From: Trifolium pratense
Lineage: Eukaryota > Streptophyta > Magnoliopsida > Fabales > Fabaceae
DNA: 64,000 nucleotides
Assembly (NCBI RefSeq): GCF_020283565.1
Contig: NC_060065.1
Span: 22,432,409 to 22,496,408, forward strand
Reading direction: 5' to 3'
The notes under the pieces were generated by a model. That model searched no databases, was not told where the DNA came from, and saw nothing but the letters and a program-made list of their open reading frames with translations. Both the position numbers and the translations under genes were made by a program. Numbering within the stretch: position 1 is the stretch's first letter; each line of letters opens with the position of its first letter. This document shows, in pieces, positions 31,089-43,346 of the stretch.

Positions 31089-34000
31089 ATGGAGGTTCAA
31101 ATTCATCAACTTGAGCAAGATGCATACTCTGCTGTCTTGCGTGCTTTTAAAGCTCAGTCTGATGCTCTTACTTGGGTGTGTATATTCAGTTAGTTCCCTC
31201 AATATCTTTTATGTTATGTTCATATATTCTTGTTTTGAAGAATTATCTATCCCCTGTATTTTAATTTTATTTATTCTATAGGAGAAAGAAGGTTTGATAA
31301 CTGAGCTCAGAAAAGAGTTGAGGGTTTCAGATGACGAACACAGGGAGCTTCTTACCAGGGTTAATTCCGATGAAATAATCCACCGCATAAGGTAGTGTAT
31401 TTGTAATTATTCGAGCGGCTGTAAATTGTAATGGCGCGGCTAAAAAATATTGAAAGTTTCTGAGATTCTTTTCTTTTCACAATGTTATCTGATGTGAAAC
31501 ACTATCAGGGAATGGAGACAAACTGGCATTTACCAACCTCCAAGACGCACCACATCTCAGCCTCGTCATGACATTTTACCCAGTCCAACTGTTTCAGCTT
31601 CCCGAAAAAAACAGAAGACGTCACATTCGGTACCACCCTCTCTTGTTTTTTATGTAATGCAAACCTTAATAGCACAGTTAGTATCTTTGTATTCGCTGAT
31701 GCATTGTAGGAGACGGTTTTTATTGTCGGTGACCAAAAGTCGTCTAATTCCATTGCAGTTAAATTCTTAATTCAAAAGATTACAAAGAAAAGTAATTTAT
31801 TGATTTTCGTTTCATTTTTAATTTTCAACCAAATTTTGCACCAGGGTCAGTCATTGCCTGGTTTGTCTTCAGCGAAGTCTGTACCGTACGGTTCTAGTGG
31901 ACCTGCTGGGGCTAGGCATTTCGCAAATCGCAATTCTTCTAGTAATCTGTTATCTAATGCACCTGCTGAAGGATCAACGTTTCATCCATTGGTTGGTAAG
32001 AAAGTTTGGACTAGATGGCCTGAAGACAACCACTTCTATGAAGCTGTCATAACTGATTACAACTCTGCTGATGTATGTTTTATTATTAGCATGTTGATAT
32101 ATTGCCTAGATGGAATAGAAATGCTCGTTTGTTTTTTAGCGAACTTTCATTCATTTTTTTCTTTTTATCTTTGCAGGGCCGGCATGCTTTGGTTTATGAT
32201 ATTAATAAAGCAAATGAGACTTGGGAATGGGTTGATCTCAAAGAGGTACTTATTCCTTGTGCTTTGTTGCATAGGAAATAAAACAAATAACATTGAATGA
32301 ATGAAGCAAGAAATTAAGATATAAATAAAGAAAATGAGACTTGGGATGGGTAGAGCAGTAATTAAGTAGGCTTTAACCATTATGTTGAATGAAGCACCAG
32401 AAATTAACATCAAAATATGTGATGAGTTTGAAGAATAAAATACTTTTAAAGATGATAACGTTAACACCCAACACAAAAGCCATTTTCTCCAATACCCTTC
32501 AATCATATGAATCCTTTTCCTTCCTTATTCTGTAACACTTCTCATACCTTTGAGAATAAAGGATCACTTCTTGAACAAAGATTATGGCCGGTTAACTTTA
32601 CAACCTAATTAATCCATTCAACATGAAATGAAACATCCGGACTTGATGTCAAATTACAGAGTTTTGAGTGCTGCAAAATATTGAATTATTTGTTACTATC
32701 GATGTTTGTTAGAATATTCAGTCTCTGGAACGATAATTTGTGTGCCGTTTTCTTATGTTCATAATCAAGTCTTGGCCGTGTCCAAGAGAGTAATTTCACT
32801 TCTAATTAGAATTCTGGGGTTACAAGTCACTTGCCACAATTCTTATTACTGATTATATTGTAGTCTGGAACTAAGTTAATGCAAGGTTCCTGACCTTTTT
32901 AGGATACAAATGTTTAGGCAGATATAAGTTTAAATAAGCTCCCTACGTTTAGAATATGCAAGCTATTTGTGCAAAATAAATCGTGTTTGTTATTATGCTA
33001 CAAGTCTCTGGTTCAAATAAGATAAAAATGATTGCAGATATCACCGGAGGATATACGATGGGAAGGTGAAGATCTGGGCATACTCTACAGAGGTGGACAT
33101 AGCGGGCAAGGTCGTGGAGCTAATAAATTATTTGGCCATGGTGGTGATACTTTAGGTGCTGGAAGAGGGAGAGGCCATCCAAGATTTCACTCCAGAAAAG
33201 AACTTGTACTGCCACAAAACGGTATCGGAAATAGAGTTCCAGATGAAATTGAGTTGCTGAACACAGATTCACTTGTTAAGGAGGTAGTTATGACATGCCT
33301 AAGAAACTTCATTGAGAACTGGAGAATGATAAAGAAGTTAGATTTTAATGCCACTTATGTTATAACAGGTGGAAAGGGTTTTTGCTACTAGTCTTCCAGA
33401 TTCCGTGGAGCTTGAGAAAGCAAAGCAAATGCTGAAAGTACAGTCACTAACCATCATGAAATTCCTTATTGTCAACCTTCATGCCCCATGGTTATTTTTC
33501 ATGTTCTATTCTGATTATTGATTGTACTCTTGTATAGGAACATGAGCAGGCTCTTGTTGATGCCATTTCGAGGATTGCAGATGCATCAGATGGTGAAAGT
33601 GGTAATAATTAGATTTTTACATAATCTTGTTGCATTAATGTTGTATATTGAAACTCAATTATTTTGTTTAGGATAAGTTAACAAAATTTTACTGTCTGTA
33701 ATTGAATAAAATATAACATTATGTTATGATGTTCCTAAAAATGTATTATAGCAATTCTCCAACTTGAAAATAAAAATTAGCTTTTCTGCATTTTGGGTTG
33801 AAACAGTACAAGGAGCATGAAACCAAGAAAAAAGGAAGTGAGAAGTAAAGAGACTAATTAGTGGACTCATAATAGCTGATGTTTGGATTAGTTTATACCT
33901 GGATTAGTTTATAAAGAAATTAAAGGTTTTAATATTTTTGCTTAATGAGGTTTGTAAGGAAAGAAGCAAAAAAAAGGACCATTGCTCATAATTTATGACT

Positions 34001-34214
34001 AACCAAATAAATTCTGAGTGCATATTTGAGAATTAACAAATGGTGTATATTTAGTGGTAGTCTTGTTTGCACAATTGGGAAATACTACAATAGCTTTATG
34101 GTGTATGTTTTTCACAAATACAAGCCTCATTGTTGCAGTTGTGTAACTATTTTTTGCCATATTACAGATGGAGAACATCCATATTTACAAGGACAAATAA
34201 TGGACAGAGGATGA
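31089..34214 (+). CDS. EML: EMSY-LIKE protein with ENT and Agenet/Tudor domains
   Basis: Nine coding exons join in frame to 346 residues: 31089-31175, 31282-31391, 31509-31629, 31845-32072, 32177-32245, 33038-33283, 33369-33437, 33538-33601 and 34168-34214. All introns are GT-AG. The ENT domain occupies about residues 1-75 ([37 protein letters not shown]). An Agenet/Tudor domain follows at about residues 140-215 ([38 protein letters not shown]). A Gly/Arg-rich linker and a predicted coiled coil ([20 protein letters not shown]) come next. Arabidopsis EML proteins are nuclear, contribute to RPP7-type immunity and are thought to read chromatin marks. The start is uncertain: in-frame residues upstream (AADYEKPAV...LDSLPPID) could be coding, but a TGA precedes them in the same exon. 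Confidence 0.9.
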
Positions 34215-36053
34215 GAGCAGAAACCAGCTGTATTGTGGAGACAATTTGTGACCCTTGAAGATGATCTTTTGTTCTCATGAATTCTCAAATAGAAGTCTGA
34301 TTGTAGGTGAAAGCATAGGCGATAACAGCATCAAATGGTCAAGATGGTCTTCTTACAGATTCCCTTTCTGTCATTTTTATGTTCATTACCCTCCTGACTT
34401 TTACCTCTGAAAGTGCATTTTTGTGCTCAATGACAATGAAGGATATAAACTCATTCATTTGGCACAGAAATTGTTTTATTTTAATGCAAATGTAAAATAC
34501 TAAAACTGAAATGAAAAGACGTTTGGTGTATTTTTCTCTAAGTTTGCTTCTCTTCTGTCGTGGTCCTTGGTAAATACTGTTAAATGTCTTGAAACCCTTC
34601 CAAACCTTCAGTACCTGGCACACAAGTAATAAGACCGTAAGTTTATAATAAGCATTTCTATGGAAGGAAAAAGAAGATAGTTATATATGGTGATTCCTAT
34701 AAATAATGCAGAAGAAATGTGATTAATTTTACTGTGTAGTCATCCTTCAACTCTGTTGCTTACAATTGGATTGACATTAATTTGTGCTGTAACTTGCAAG
34801 TGTCAAAATCTACTCATGTGACCCTTGTGAGAATTTGATACTGCTGTTAAATTTTAGGTGTATTCTAAAATGCACCAAAAAAGATTAGGCACCTTTACTA
34901 TAGAGCTTTCGCTACATCGATTTATGGTTAGTATCATGGTAGTTCACTGTGATTTCAGAAATTACACCGTGAAATCAAACATGCACTTAGATGTAAACAA
35001 TTCTTATATCGTCAATCCCACATAGTGTGGTGTAGCATAGCGGTCTACCCCATAACACTGATGGGTAGTGGTCTGCTCCTGTGTTAAAGTTTAAAATGAA
35101 ATAATATGCGAAATTTATTTATACAATACACATAAAAGGTCAAAAATGGAAATATAATGGAATTAAAGATGTATTTGCAATTAATAGATTAAAAATGGAA
35201 GTTCATTGTTACTAATATTCAATCTCAATATAGAGCAAATAAGTTTTACCCTAAGCATTGGGTAGAGGGAGAATACAAACACAACAGTGGGACAATCACT
35301 TTTAGCCAAAACAGCCTGCACAACAGAGGGAGAACCTGAGCATAACAGAACACAACCTGTGCACAAAGGTAGAACCTGCACTTAATGAAGCTGTCCAGAA
35401 TGAAGAGAGAGGAGATGATTGGGTTTAACCAGTTTGCAGAAGAAAACAAGTGAGAAAAGAGGAGATGAACAACCCTATTTGGTTGCATTCGCGATTTTAG
35501 GATTAAAAGGATCAAAAGTCCCAACAAAAAATAGCACAGCTATGAATTGCGGGTAAGTTGGGGTTTCACTGGGGAGGGGGGCTAGTTGCCGCTACAGCAA
35601 CTATTTGATTGTTATTTGCGGTGCTACTGCTCCTCAAAACTGCAATGTTACAGGGTCTTGCACAATGCCTAGCGACTGATAGCAGCCGTAACTGACTGAC
35701 TACTTAGGACAATTGACATAATAGCAATCGGAATTTAAGTACTTTAAAATAGTAGTAGATACTAGCAGTGTTAGTAACATTAGCCATGAGATTAGAAGGC
35801 AATCAAGGCAGCAAAAGAGGTACAGAGTCATGAGAGCATGAAAACTTTGATAGCAGCAAGTTACAAACAAACATTGAATGCCATCTGATTCCAAAAGGAT
35901 GAGTGACAACAATAACGAATTGTCTCAATAGTTAAAAGTTAGGTCAGCAATTAAGAACTTTCAAGATGATATTGTTAATGAATATTTAATATTTCTACCA
36001 TCTCCTCTTCCCTAAACCAAAGACAAGTGACAAAGTGTCTTCACCAAAACATG
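34215..36053. other. EML 3' UTR and intergenic DNA
   Basis: The first few hundred bases are presumably EML 3' UTR, but no polyadenylation site is certain. Frames at 34339-34623, 35181-35527 and 35700-35912 have no domain. Confidence 0.5.
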
Positions 36054-36064
36054 ATGGCACACAA

Positions 36065-36187
36065 ACTCCAACGGGCGTGGTCTATTGGTTAAAAGACAGG
36101 TCTTAAATCCGAGAGGTCTCAGGTCTTCTCTGCCTTAGACTGAGGGATTATTCCCTAACCCTAAATTTTGTTTACCAAAAACAAATT
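36065..36187 (+). repeat. tRNA-derived SINE with 11-bp TSD
   Basis: The duplication ATGGCACACAA is at 36054-36064 and 36188-36198. The 123-bp body starts with a tRNA-like head (GGGCGTGGTCTATTGGTTAAAAGAC with an A box, then GAGAGGTCTCAGGTCTTC at the B-box position) and ends in an A-rich tail. The B box is eroded, so it is not a functional tRNA gene. Confidence 0.75.
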
Positions 36188-36198
36188 ATGGCACACAA

Positions 36199-37126
36199 TA
36201 GTCCTCCTGAAGAGTGGAACGAAGGATATTGTTTTACTCTATTATGTATGTTAAAGTTAATTCTATCTGATTCTGATCTGAATCTGAACGATATTATTAA
36301 ACTCACTATCCATTCATATTTGTGTTTTAAATTCAATCAATTTGCTTGTTCCCAAATGGATCATTCAGTTCAGCAATTTAAGAAACAAAAGGTCTATCTA
36401 CATGGCACCCACCGACACTTCAAATTCTAACTTATCTGTGTTGCGCCAGTACATACACCAACACGAAAAGACACATCAGTGTTGTGTTGTGTTCAGTGCC
36501 TATTATAGTAGAGCCTTCACCAAAATCATGAACATGTGTGGATAACATAAACAATCAAAAACCAACAACAAAACATAAATATAACAAATACAAACAAAAA
36601 TCTGAAATCAAATGTTATTATTATAAATAGATAAGGATTAAGGAAAGTACCTCAAAAATTGAGCAATTCCAAGAGATCTGTGTTGTGCTGTCGGTGCAAT
36701 TGAAAACTCAAGTACCTATAATTGAAAACGACATCATCGAGAGTCACGATTGAAGAATAAAGATCCTTTGATGAAAGGGGGTTGAATGGTTTAATTGATT
36801 GGATTGTTTTCCAATGCCAGATTGAAGAATCATCATCTCTCTGCAGAATTGATTTAGGTTTCAAATATCTGTGTAGGTCCAAAAAGTATTTTGTATAGAG
36901 ATAATAAGTCTATCTACCGATAATTTTGGGTTCAAAATAATTTCAACCGATAACCAAATAGATTAGAGAGAATGGATGTTGAAACTCTACACTACATCTC
37001 ATGACCCCATCAAACCCATCATTCTAATTTTTAACCCAATTTTTCTTTTTTCTAATTTTATATATGCAAATCTTATAGATTTCTAAGTGCGAGAGGGTTT
37101 ATATAGAATTGGACAATCCTACATTA
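36199..37126. other. intergenic, no supported gene
   Basis: A 76-residue minus-strand frame at 36652-36882 follows an AAGGTACC-like boundary, but no domain or homologous family is recognised. I treat it as non-coding. Confidence 0.5.
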
Positions 37127-37135
37127 TAATTTGAA

Positions 37136-37320
37136 GGGTCTTGCTAACGAGTGCCCCCGGGGCACTCTTTAAGTATTCCATTTAAAGAAACTTTTTATTC
37201 AAAAAGTTAAGCACTACAATTTTCAATGCGTTGACTTTACGCATTTCGATAAAAAATCTATAAAAAACTTCCTATTTAAGGGCTTAAAGAATGCCCCGGG
37301 GGCACTATTTAGCATTTGCC
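37136..37320. mobile_element. Mutator-like MITE with palindromic ends, copy 2
   Basis: A perfect 9-bp duplication TAATTTGAA flanks the element (37127-37135 and 37321-37329). The ends GGGTCTTGCTAACGAGTGCCCC and its inverted partner share the palindrome GTGCCCC-GGGGCAC with the copy at 1889-2063. The 185-bp body is not conserved between the two beyond the ends. Confidence 0.85.
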
Positions 37321-37329
37321 TAATTTGAA

Positions 37330-38005
37330 TCATAACTTTCTACGCCCTACGGACATTAAGAAATATTTTTTAAATTCATTGAGTAATTAATAGATAAGAT
37401 TTCACTATTTTATAGTTAATCATAATTAACTAGGAGATCAATTCTAGATACATCACTTAGAAAATTTATTTAGGGGCGGATTCCATATAATTTTTTTAAA
37501 ACAGCCAAAATCAATAATTAGTTGTTAGTATTTTCCACCTTCGTCATAACCTGAACCCTGAATTTTTACCCACCCCACCCCAATTACATGTAAGTTGTCC
37601 AAATCAACCTTGCTAATAAGAGCTTTATTTCTCTCATTTCCTTATGTGTTTCATATAGTGGATGAATATATATGTACTAAGATACTGTCATAACCAAACA
37701 TGGTATTATCATCCCTTCATTTCTTTTGTCAAGGCAAGGGTATTATCATGCCTTTAATCGTGTGAAATGTATGGTGCTCCCAGAACAAATTAATTTTGGA
37801 GAATGTACCTTTTACATTCTTTATGTACTAAATACATTTTTTATGAACTCAAGTGCATTAGGCTGAGATGATAAGAGTCCTCTTTATTTCTTATGTAACA
37901 AAATTTAGTAATAATATTAAAATTCAAATGTATTTCACATAATATAAAAAATTATCAGCATTCATAGAGTTTTTAAAATTGGCAACCGGTCTATTCTCCT
38001 CTTAA
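37330..38005. other. intergenic, nothing recognised
   Basis: AT-rich DNA without gene or repeat signature until the Helitron 5' end. Confidence 0.5.
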
Positions 38006-38139
38006 TCTACTATATAAGAAAAGAATGTACATATGAAATCTCTAATTTGCCCCTTTTTCATTTTTTGACACATAATCAATTCAGGGTTATTTTGTGTCTT
38101 TATTAAAAAAGTTAGTAGAAAAATGCTAAAAAATTTCTT

Positions 38140-38203
38140 GGTATGAATCGAACCCTTAACCTTTTAGTTACACTTCTTATTAGATTTACCACTAAGCCAT
38201 ATG
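38140..38203 (-). repeat. tRNA-like segment (SINE head)
   Basis: On the minus strand an A box-like TGGCTTAGTGGTAAAT is followed by a B box GGGTTCGATTC at tRNA-like spacing. No cloverleaf with proper acceptor pairing can be drawn, so it is a SINE or tRNA relic, not a tRNA gene. Confidence 0.45.
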
Positions 38204-38862
38204 AATTAATTTGTTATATTTTTGGAACCAACATATAATCAACATGAGTTAAGTTAAAAGAAGAAAGGGAAAGTGTTTATTTATTTTTTCTTTTTTATAA
38301 TAAGAGAGTAAAATTCATGTACAAATAAAATGAGAGATTCAATGAAATTCTTTATTTCAACGTCATAAGTACATTATACCAAATAAGACAACAAATTTAT
38401 GGTTTTTTTTTTTACAATATAGAGGTACATGGTGTTGTTTCCATTTATTTATGATATTTTATTTGAGTCAAACCCTTTCTTTAGTGTAATTTTATCATTT
38501 ATTGTTTATGTTTCGTTATTTTAGATTCACTCAACTTGATTTATGGACTTCAATCCAATATTTAATTAAGTTAATTTTCAATTTGTAGTTCAACTCAATA
38601 AATTTAATTAATTTAATACAAGAATATGGTGGGAGAAAAACTGAAAAACTCCCGTAAAAAAATGGTGAGACAAAAACAATAAAAATTGTCAGTTACCTCA
38701 AGAGGATTATTCTCTACAGTTGCGCGTGAATGATACATTTAGTTTTAAAAAAAACAATAAAAATTAAATACAAAGTTGAAAATAGTTGAAAAATAAATGA
38801 CATTTTTTAGAAGTTTTTTTTTTTTTAAAGATTTTTTGTTTTTGATATAAGGACTAATATTT

Positions 38863-39060
38863 TTTTTAACAAACCAAAATGAGATATAGTAACATAGAAA
38901 ACCTCGCCAACACAAGACGTACCGAGGTAAACTACAAAAGTTTACAAAGAGTCAGAGAAACAAAATCATAAACAAATCACACAAGAAAGATATAATAAGA
39001 AAGATATGACTTTTGTTCTTATGAGATTTTTCTATGCGGAAGAAAATTATTGGAGAAAAA
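38863..39060 (-). mobile_element. LINE 3' fragment
   Basis: A poly(T) tract begins the segment, followed by AACAAACCAAAATGAG, so it is a poly(A)-tailed sequence on the minus strand. Similar flanking words (AAGGACTAATATT on the left, AAGGACTAAAATATT on the right) look like a slightly diverged target duplication. The same tail consensus recurs at 40778 and 45534. Confidence 0.55.
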
Positions 39061-39552
39061 AAAGGACTAAAATATTATGTTGCCTGTTTTTTTTTTAAAT
39101 AATTTTACGGGTTATATTCAAATTAATACGGGAACCTAATTTTTATGGATATATCTACGGGTCTTATATTTTTACTCATATATTAGTAAAGTTGTTTATT
39201 TTTTTTTTATAATTTTACGAGTTATAGTTATATATTAATATAGGGACATAATCTTTCGTGTGAATTCTACGAGACCTATGTTTTTCTTTTTTTTTTTAGA
39301 CTAACAACAAACAATATTCATTTATTCAAGTAAGTAGAGTACGTGTGAATCTGCATTGAATCTGAATCGGAGCAAATCTGAACAAAACAAACATTGTACT
39401 ACAACGGAATTAAACCGGACACCGTACCAAGACGCGAACTCAAGACAAAAAAACTCTGCACTAAGACGGAATTAAAACAACATCAGACAAAAACAACAAA
39501 AGAAAACTCAAATGAAACATAAGAATGTGTGAAAAATCACTTATTTAAATAA

Positions 39553-40277
39553 GGCTTAAATGGAGTTTTGGTCCCCCTATTTTCAATTTTTTGAAGTTTT
39601 GATCCTCCTATTTTAAAAACCAACTTTTTTGTCCCCCTATTTTAATTTTTCTTGAGTTTTGGTCCCCCACTCCATTTTATGGTCAATTTTGATGACATGT
39701 CTATTAATGACATGACATACTTGGTCAAAACAATATTCTTGTCATTAAACTTTTTCTTCCATTTCAATAAATATATTTTAAATATTAAGAAAATTAAAAG
39801 AATCTATAAAAAAAAATTAAATATATTAATTAGTGATTGATATTTTTTATCCCTCTCTTTAATCATATCTTCAACGCCATCGTCATCCTTCGTCATATGT
39901 TTCTATCAACACCATCATTCACTCCATTACTATTAACCCTTCCTTCAAAATAAGTTTTATCCACAACAACAAACCCTAAAACCCAAAAAGTGGAAGATCA
40001 TATTTTTAATATTGAGTTGCAGAAAATAAATGAAGAACAAACATTAATCCATAAAACAAGATAAATACCAAATTGATGACATGGATAATGTTTTTGCCAA
40101 GTGTGCAATGTCATGTCATTAATGACCTTGACATGTCATCAAAATTGACCCTAAAATGGAGTGGGGATCAAAACTCAAGAAAAATTAAAATAGGGGGACC
40201 AAAAAGTTGGTTTTTAAAATAGGGGGATCAAAACTTCAAGAAATTGAAAATAGGGGGACCAAAACTGCATTAAAGCC
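39553..40277. mobile_element. Mutator-like MITE with long inverted arms
   Basis: A perfect 9-bp duplication TTTAAATAA (39544-39552 and 40278-40286) flanks a 725-bp element. Its inverted arms of about 185 bp begin GGCTTAAATGGAGTTTTGGT and, inverted, GGCTTTAATGCAGTTTTGGT. Each arm holds three spaced copies of a GTTTTGGTCCCCCTATTTT-like word. Long arms plus a 9-bp duplication define Mutator-like elements. The 350-bp centre has no recognisable gene fragment. Confidence 0.9.
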
Positions 40278-40777
40278 TTTAAATAAAAAAAAATATAAAA
40301 CAATCAAAAATGGGAGATTTTAGATCAAAATTGATCCAAAATCACCCCTCTTTGAAAGATGAACAAGAATAAAAAGCAAAAAGTAGGGTTTACTATGTTG
40401 TTGTTGTGGGGCGGCTATGAAAAAGCAAAAAGTGGCATATGTTTTTCCTCTTATTAATAAGATTTCATGTTCTTTAATAATTTATGTAGGATTATATATA
40501 TTTATACTCATCAATTAATAAGATAACATTTTTTTTTTTATTTGTACGAGACTTATAATTTTAATCATATATTAATAAAGTTGTTTATTTTTTTATAATT
40601 TTACGGGTTATACTAGATCAAATATTAATACAAGGACCTAATTATTTTGTTCATTTTTACGAGCCATATATTTTTTTATTAATATATTAATAAGGTTGCT
40701 CATTCTTGACATATATTTATACTCATACATTAACAGAAGGATATAATCTTTTGTGTGATTTCTGCGGTGCCTGTGTT

Positions 40778-40870
40778 TTTTTTTTAACAAACTAAAATGA
40801 ATTTTATTATTAATAATGAGTCCTGATTGGCACAAGGTGTGCCAAACAAAACAACAACAGTTTATATCAT
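40778..40870 (-). mobile_element. LINE tail fragment
   Basis: Poly(T) then AACAAACTAAAATGA, and later TGGCACAAGGTGTGCCAA, match the tails at 38863 and 45534. The flanking array words (CGGTGCCTGTG and CAGGGCCTATG) may be a diverged target duplication. Confidence 0.45.
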
Positions 40871-41647
40871 ACACGTACGCAGGGCCTATGTTTTTACTCT
40901 TATTAATAAAATTTACAGTTTTTAACTATTTTTTGTGAACTTATATTTATACTCATATATTAATATACGATAACCTGATCTTCTGTGTAGTTTATGCGGG
41001 ACCTATGTTTTTTATTCATATTAATATGATTAATACGTTTGTCCGTTCTTTTATAACATATACGGAACCTATAAAATACTCATATATTAATATGGAAACT
41101 TTTTTTTTGTGATTTCTACGGAGCTTATACTTTTATTTATATATTAATTAAGTTGCCTATTTTGTTTTACAATTTTACGGGTTATACTCATATTTAATAC
41201 GGTGACCTAATTATTTTGATGATTTTTGTGAGACCTATATTTTCACTAACATATTAACAAGGTTATCTATTTTTTAATAATTTTAAAAGGATATATTTAT
41301 ACTCATATATTTAATACAGGGACCTAATTTTTTGGTGGTTTTTACAAGGCCTATGTTTTTACTAATATATTAATAAGGTAACCTATTTTTCCATAATTTC
41401 TACATTATCATTTATATTCAAATATTAATACGGAGACATAAGGTTTTTTTGTGATAGTTTTACCATTGTTCTTTTTCTATTTTTTTACCAAATATTATAT
41501 CTTTCTATTTTTTTAATCTTTTAATCTACTTCCCAATAAATTACTATTTTATGTTATTAAGTGAAGTTTTCAATTTTTGACTATTTTTTTTAGACTTATA
41601 TTTATAATTATATATTAATACGAGATCCTAATCTTTTGTGTGATTTA

Positions 41648-41695
41648 TGGGGACCTATGTGTTTTTTTTTGGGTACATGGGAACCTATGTGTTTT
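41648..41695 (-). mobile_element. micro retro-insertion with 18-bp TSD
   Basis: TGGGGACCTATGTGTTTT at 41648-41665 is repeated with one mismatch at 41678-41695. The 12 intervening bases are poly(T) followed by GGGTACA. It is the same structure as the insertions at 1624 and 8797. Confidence 0.5.
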
Positions 41696-42297
41696 ACTCA
41701 TATTAATAAGTTTGCCCATTCTTTTATAACATCTGCGGGACCTATATTTAAACTCATATATTAATATGGAAACTTTTTTGTTTGTGTGGTTTCTACGGGA
41801 CTTATACTTTTAATTATATATTAATTAAGTTGTTTGAAACAAAAATAAAATAAAAATTAAGTTGTCTATTTTTTTTACAATTTTTCTGGTTATACTCATA
41901 TTTAATACGATGACCTAATTATTTTGATGACTGTTGCGAGACCTATCCTATATTTTCACTAACATTTTAATATGATTGCCTATTTTTTAATAATTTTTAC
42001 GGGACTATATTTATACTCATATATTAATACATGGACATAAGTTTTTTTTTTTGTGATTTTTCAACACCTATGTTTTTACTAATATATTAATAAGGTAGCC
42101 TATTTTTTTTCTTCATAATTTCTACATTATCTATATTTATATTCCTAAATTAATACGGAGACCTAAAGTTTTTTTGTGATGGTTTTACCATTGTTCTTTT
42201 TCTATTTTTTTTTACCAAATATTATATTCTTTCTTCTTACCAAGTGAGGAGCGGCAACGCCGCGACTCCCGTGCGGACGCACGGGTGTCCTGCTAGT

Positions 42298-43346
42298 TAC
42301 TGTATTATTTAATTGTCAATGATTGGTTTATTTGCATACGTCCATTAATATAACAGATACTATGTCCTATCTGATGTAATATCTGGATGAACAGAGAGAA
42401 CATTTAAATTTCAAATGTGATATAATATCAATTCAAATTCGATTCCCATCCCTCTATATTTCTAAACTGAAAATCTTAAGAAATAAATGTAATAACTACT
42501 AACTCTATAAGGGCCTATTATATGCTCAACCAAATCAACATAATTATTACCAGATCGCAATAATGTATTGTAGAGACAATATCCAGATAGAAATTCACAA
42601 ATTTGTTCAAATCCTCAGAAATTTGGATAGCAGATGTTCCTGTCATAAGCTAGTTTGCAAATATGCACCGTTGGATTTCTTTGGCCCAAACATTTCATCA
42701 AACAACCTAATCTCGTCTAAACAAAGAAATATCCACTACAAGAACTTTGCAGATTTCTTTAAAAGATTGTATCACATTCTAAAAGACAGAAACATGAAAG
42801 CAAAAAGTTGTTACTATTAGAACTTAGAACTAGAACTAGTCTGTTTTAGTGCAGTGTTTGCCAACTTTGAAACAAAATAGTGACACCAATTTGATTTCAA
42901 TTTTTTTTCCTCTATCTATTATATAAAGCACAAACACTGACACGCTGACACCAGGACACACCTAAATTTGATGAGTGTTTGTGCGTCATACTACAACTAA
43001 AACTTCAAACCAATGCAGGAAATCACTCAGCATGCTTCTGCCCAACATTTGTTATTTCATTTATAACTTGAATGCAACAAACTAAGTACAAGAACAGGCT
43101 TTGAATACCATAAATCAACCACAAATCATCATATTTATATCATCATCAGTTACATGACAATGAATAAGCAAATTTGCAGTTCTAAAACTTAAACTTAAAC
43201 TATAAATTTGTGACGGACAAACACACACAATTCTACTCCACCAGAAACATATTTATGAACAAAATTGTGAAATAAAATGTCGATTCGACGAATTCAAACG
43301 AACTACAATTGACTGCACCATAACGCGGATTACATCTTTTCTGAAT
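42298..43346. other. intergenic and probable 3' UTR of the minus-strand gene
   Basis: The frame at 42563-42820 has no domain. The last few hundred bases before 43346 are presumably 3' UTR of the 359-residue protein gene; no clear poly(A) signal is assigned. Confidence 0.5.

Larger units (their letters stand above)
39100..42236 (+). repeat. degenerate satellite array inside the Helitron
   Basis: Words such as ATATTAATAAGGTTGCCTATTTT, TTTACGGGTTATACTCATA, TTAATACGGAGACCTAA and CGGGACCTATGTTTTTACT recur in fixed order roughly every 100-130 bases. On top of this, a block of about 650 bases is repeated: about 40920-41508 aligns with about 41580-42236, both ending TTTACCATTGTTCTTTTTCT. Insertions at 39294-39540, 39553-40277 and 40778-40870 interrupt it. 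Confidence 0.7.
38006..42296 (+). mobile_element. non-autonomous, satellite-rich Helitron
   Basis: The 5' end TCTACTATATAAGAAAAGAA follows a host A, and the 3' end has a perfect 7-bp stem hairpin (CCCGTGC-GGAC-GCACGGG, 42268-42285) with CTAG at 42293-42296 followed by a host T. This matches Helitron termini. No Rep or helicase sequence is present in the 4.3 kb. Most of the interior is a degenerate repeat array (about 39.1-42.2 kb). LINE fragments, a Mutator-like MITE and a tRNA-like segment are nested in it. The 3' hairpin is related in sequence to that of the Helitron at 10327. Confidence 0.75.

Noticed and set aside
36065..36187. Possible tRNA gene
   Set aside because: It has target duplications and an A-rich tail of a SINE, the B box is eroded, and no acceptor stem forms.
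38140..38203. Possible minus-strand tRNA gene
   Set aside because: A and B boxes are good but the acceptor and anticodon arms cannot be paired convincingly.
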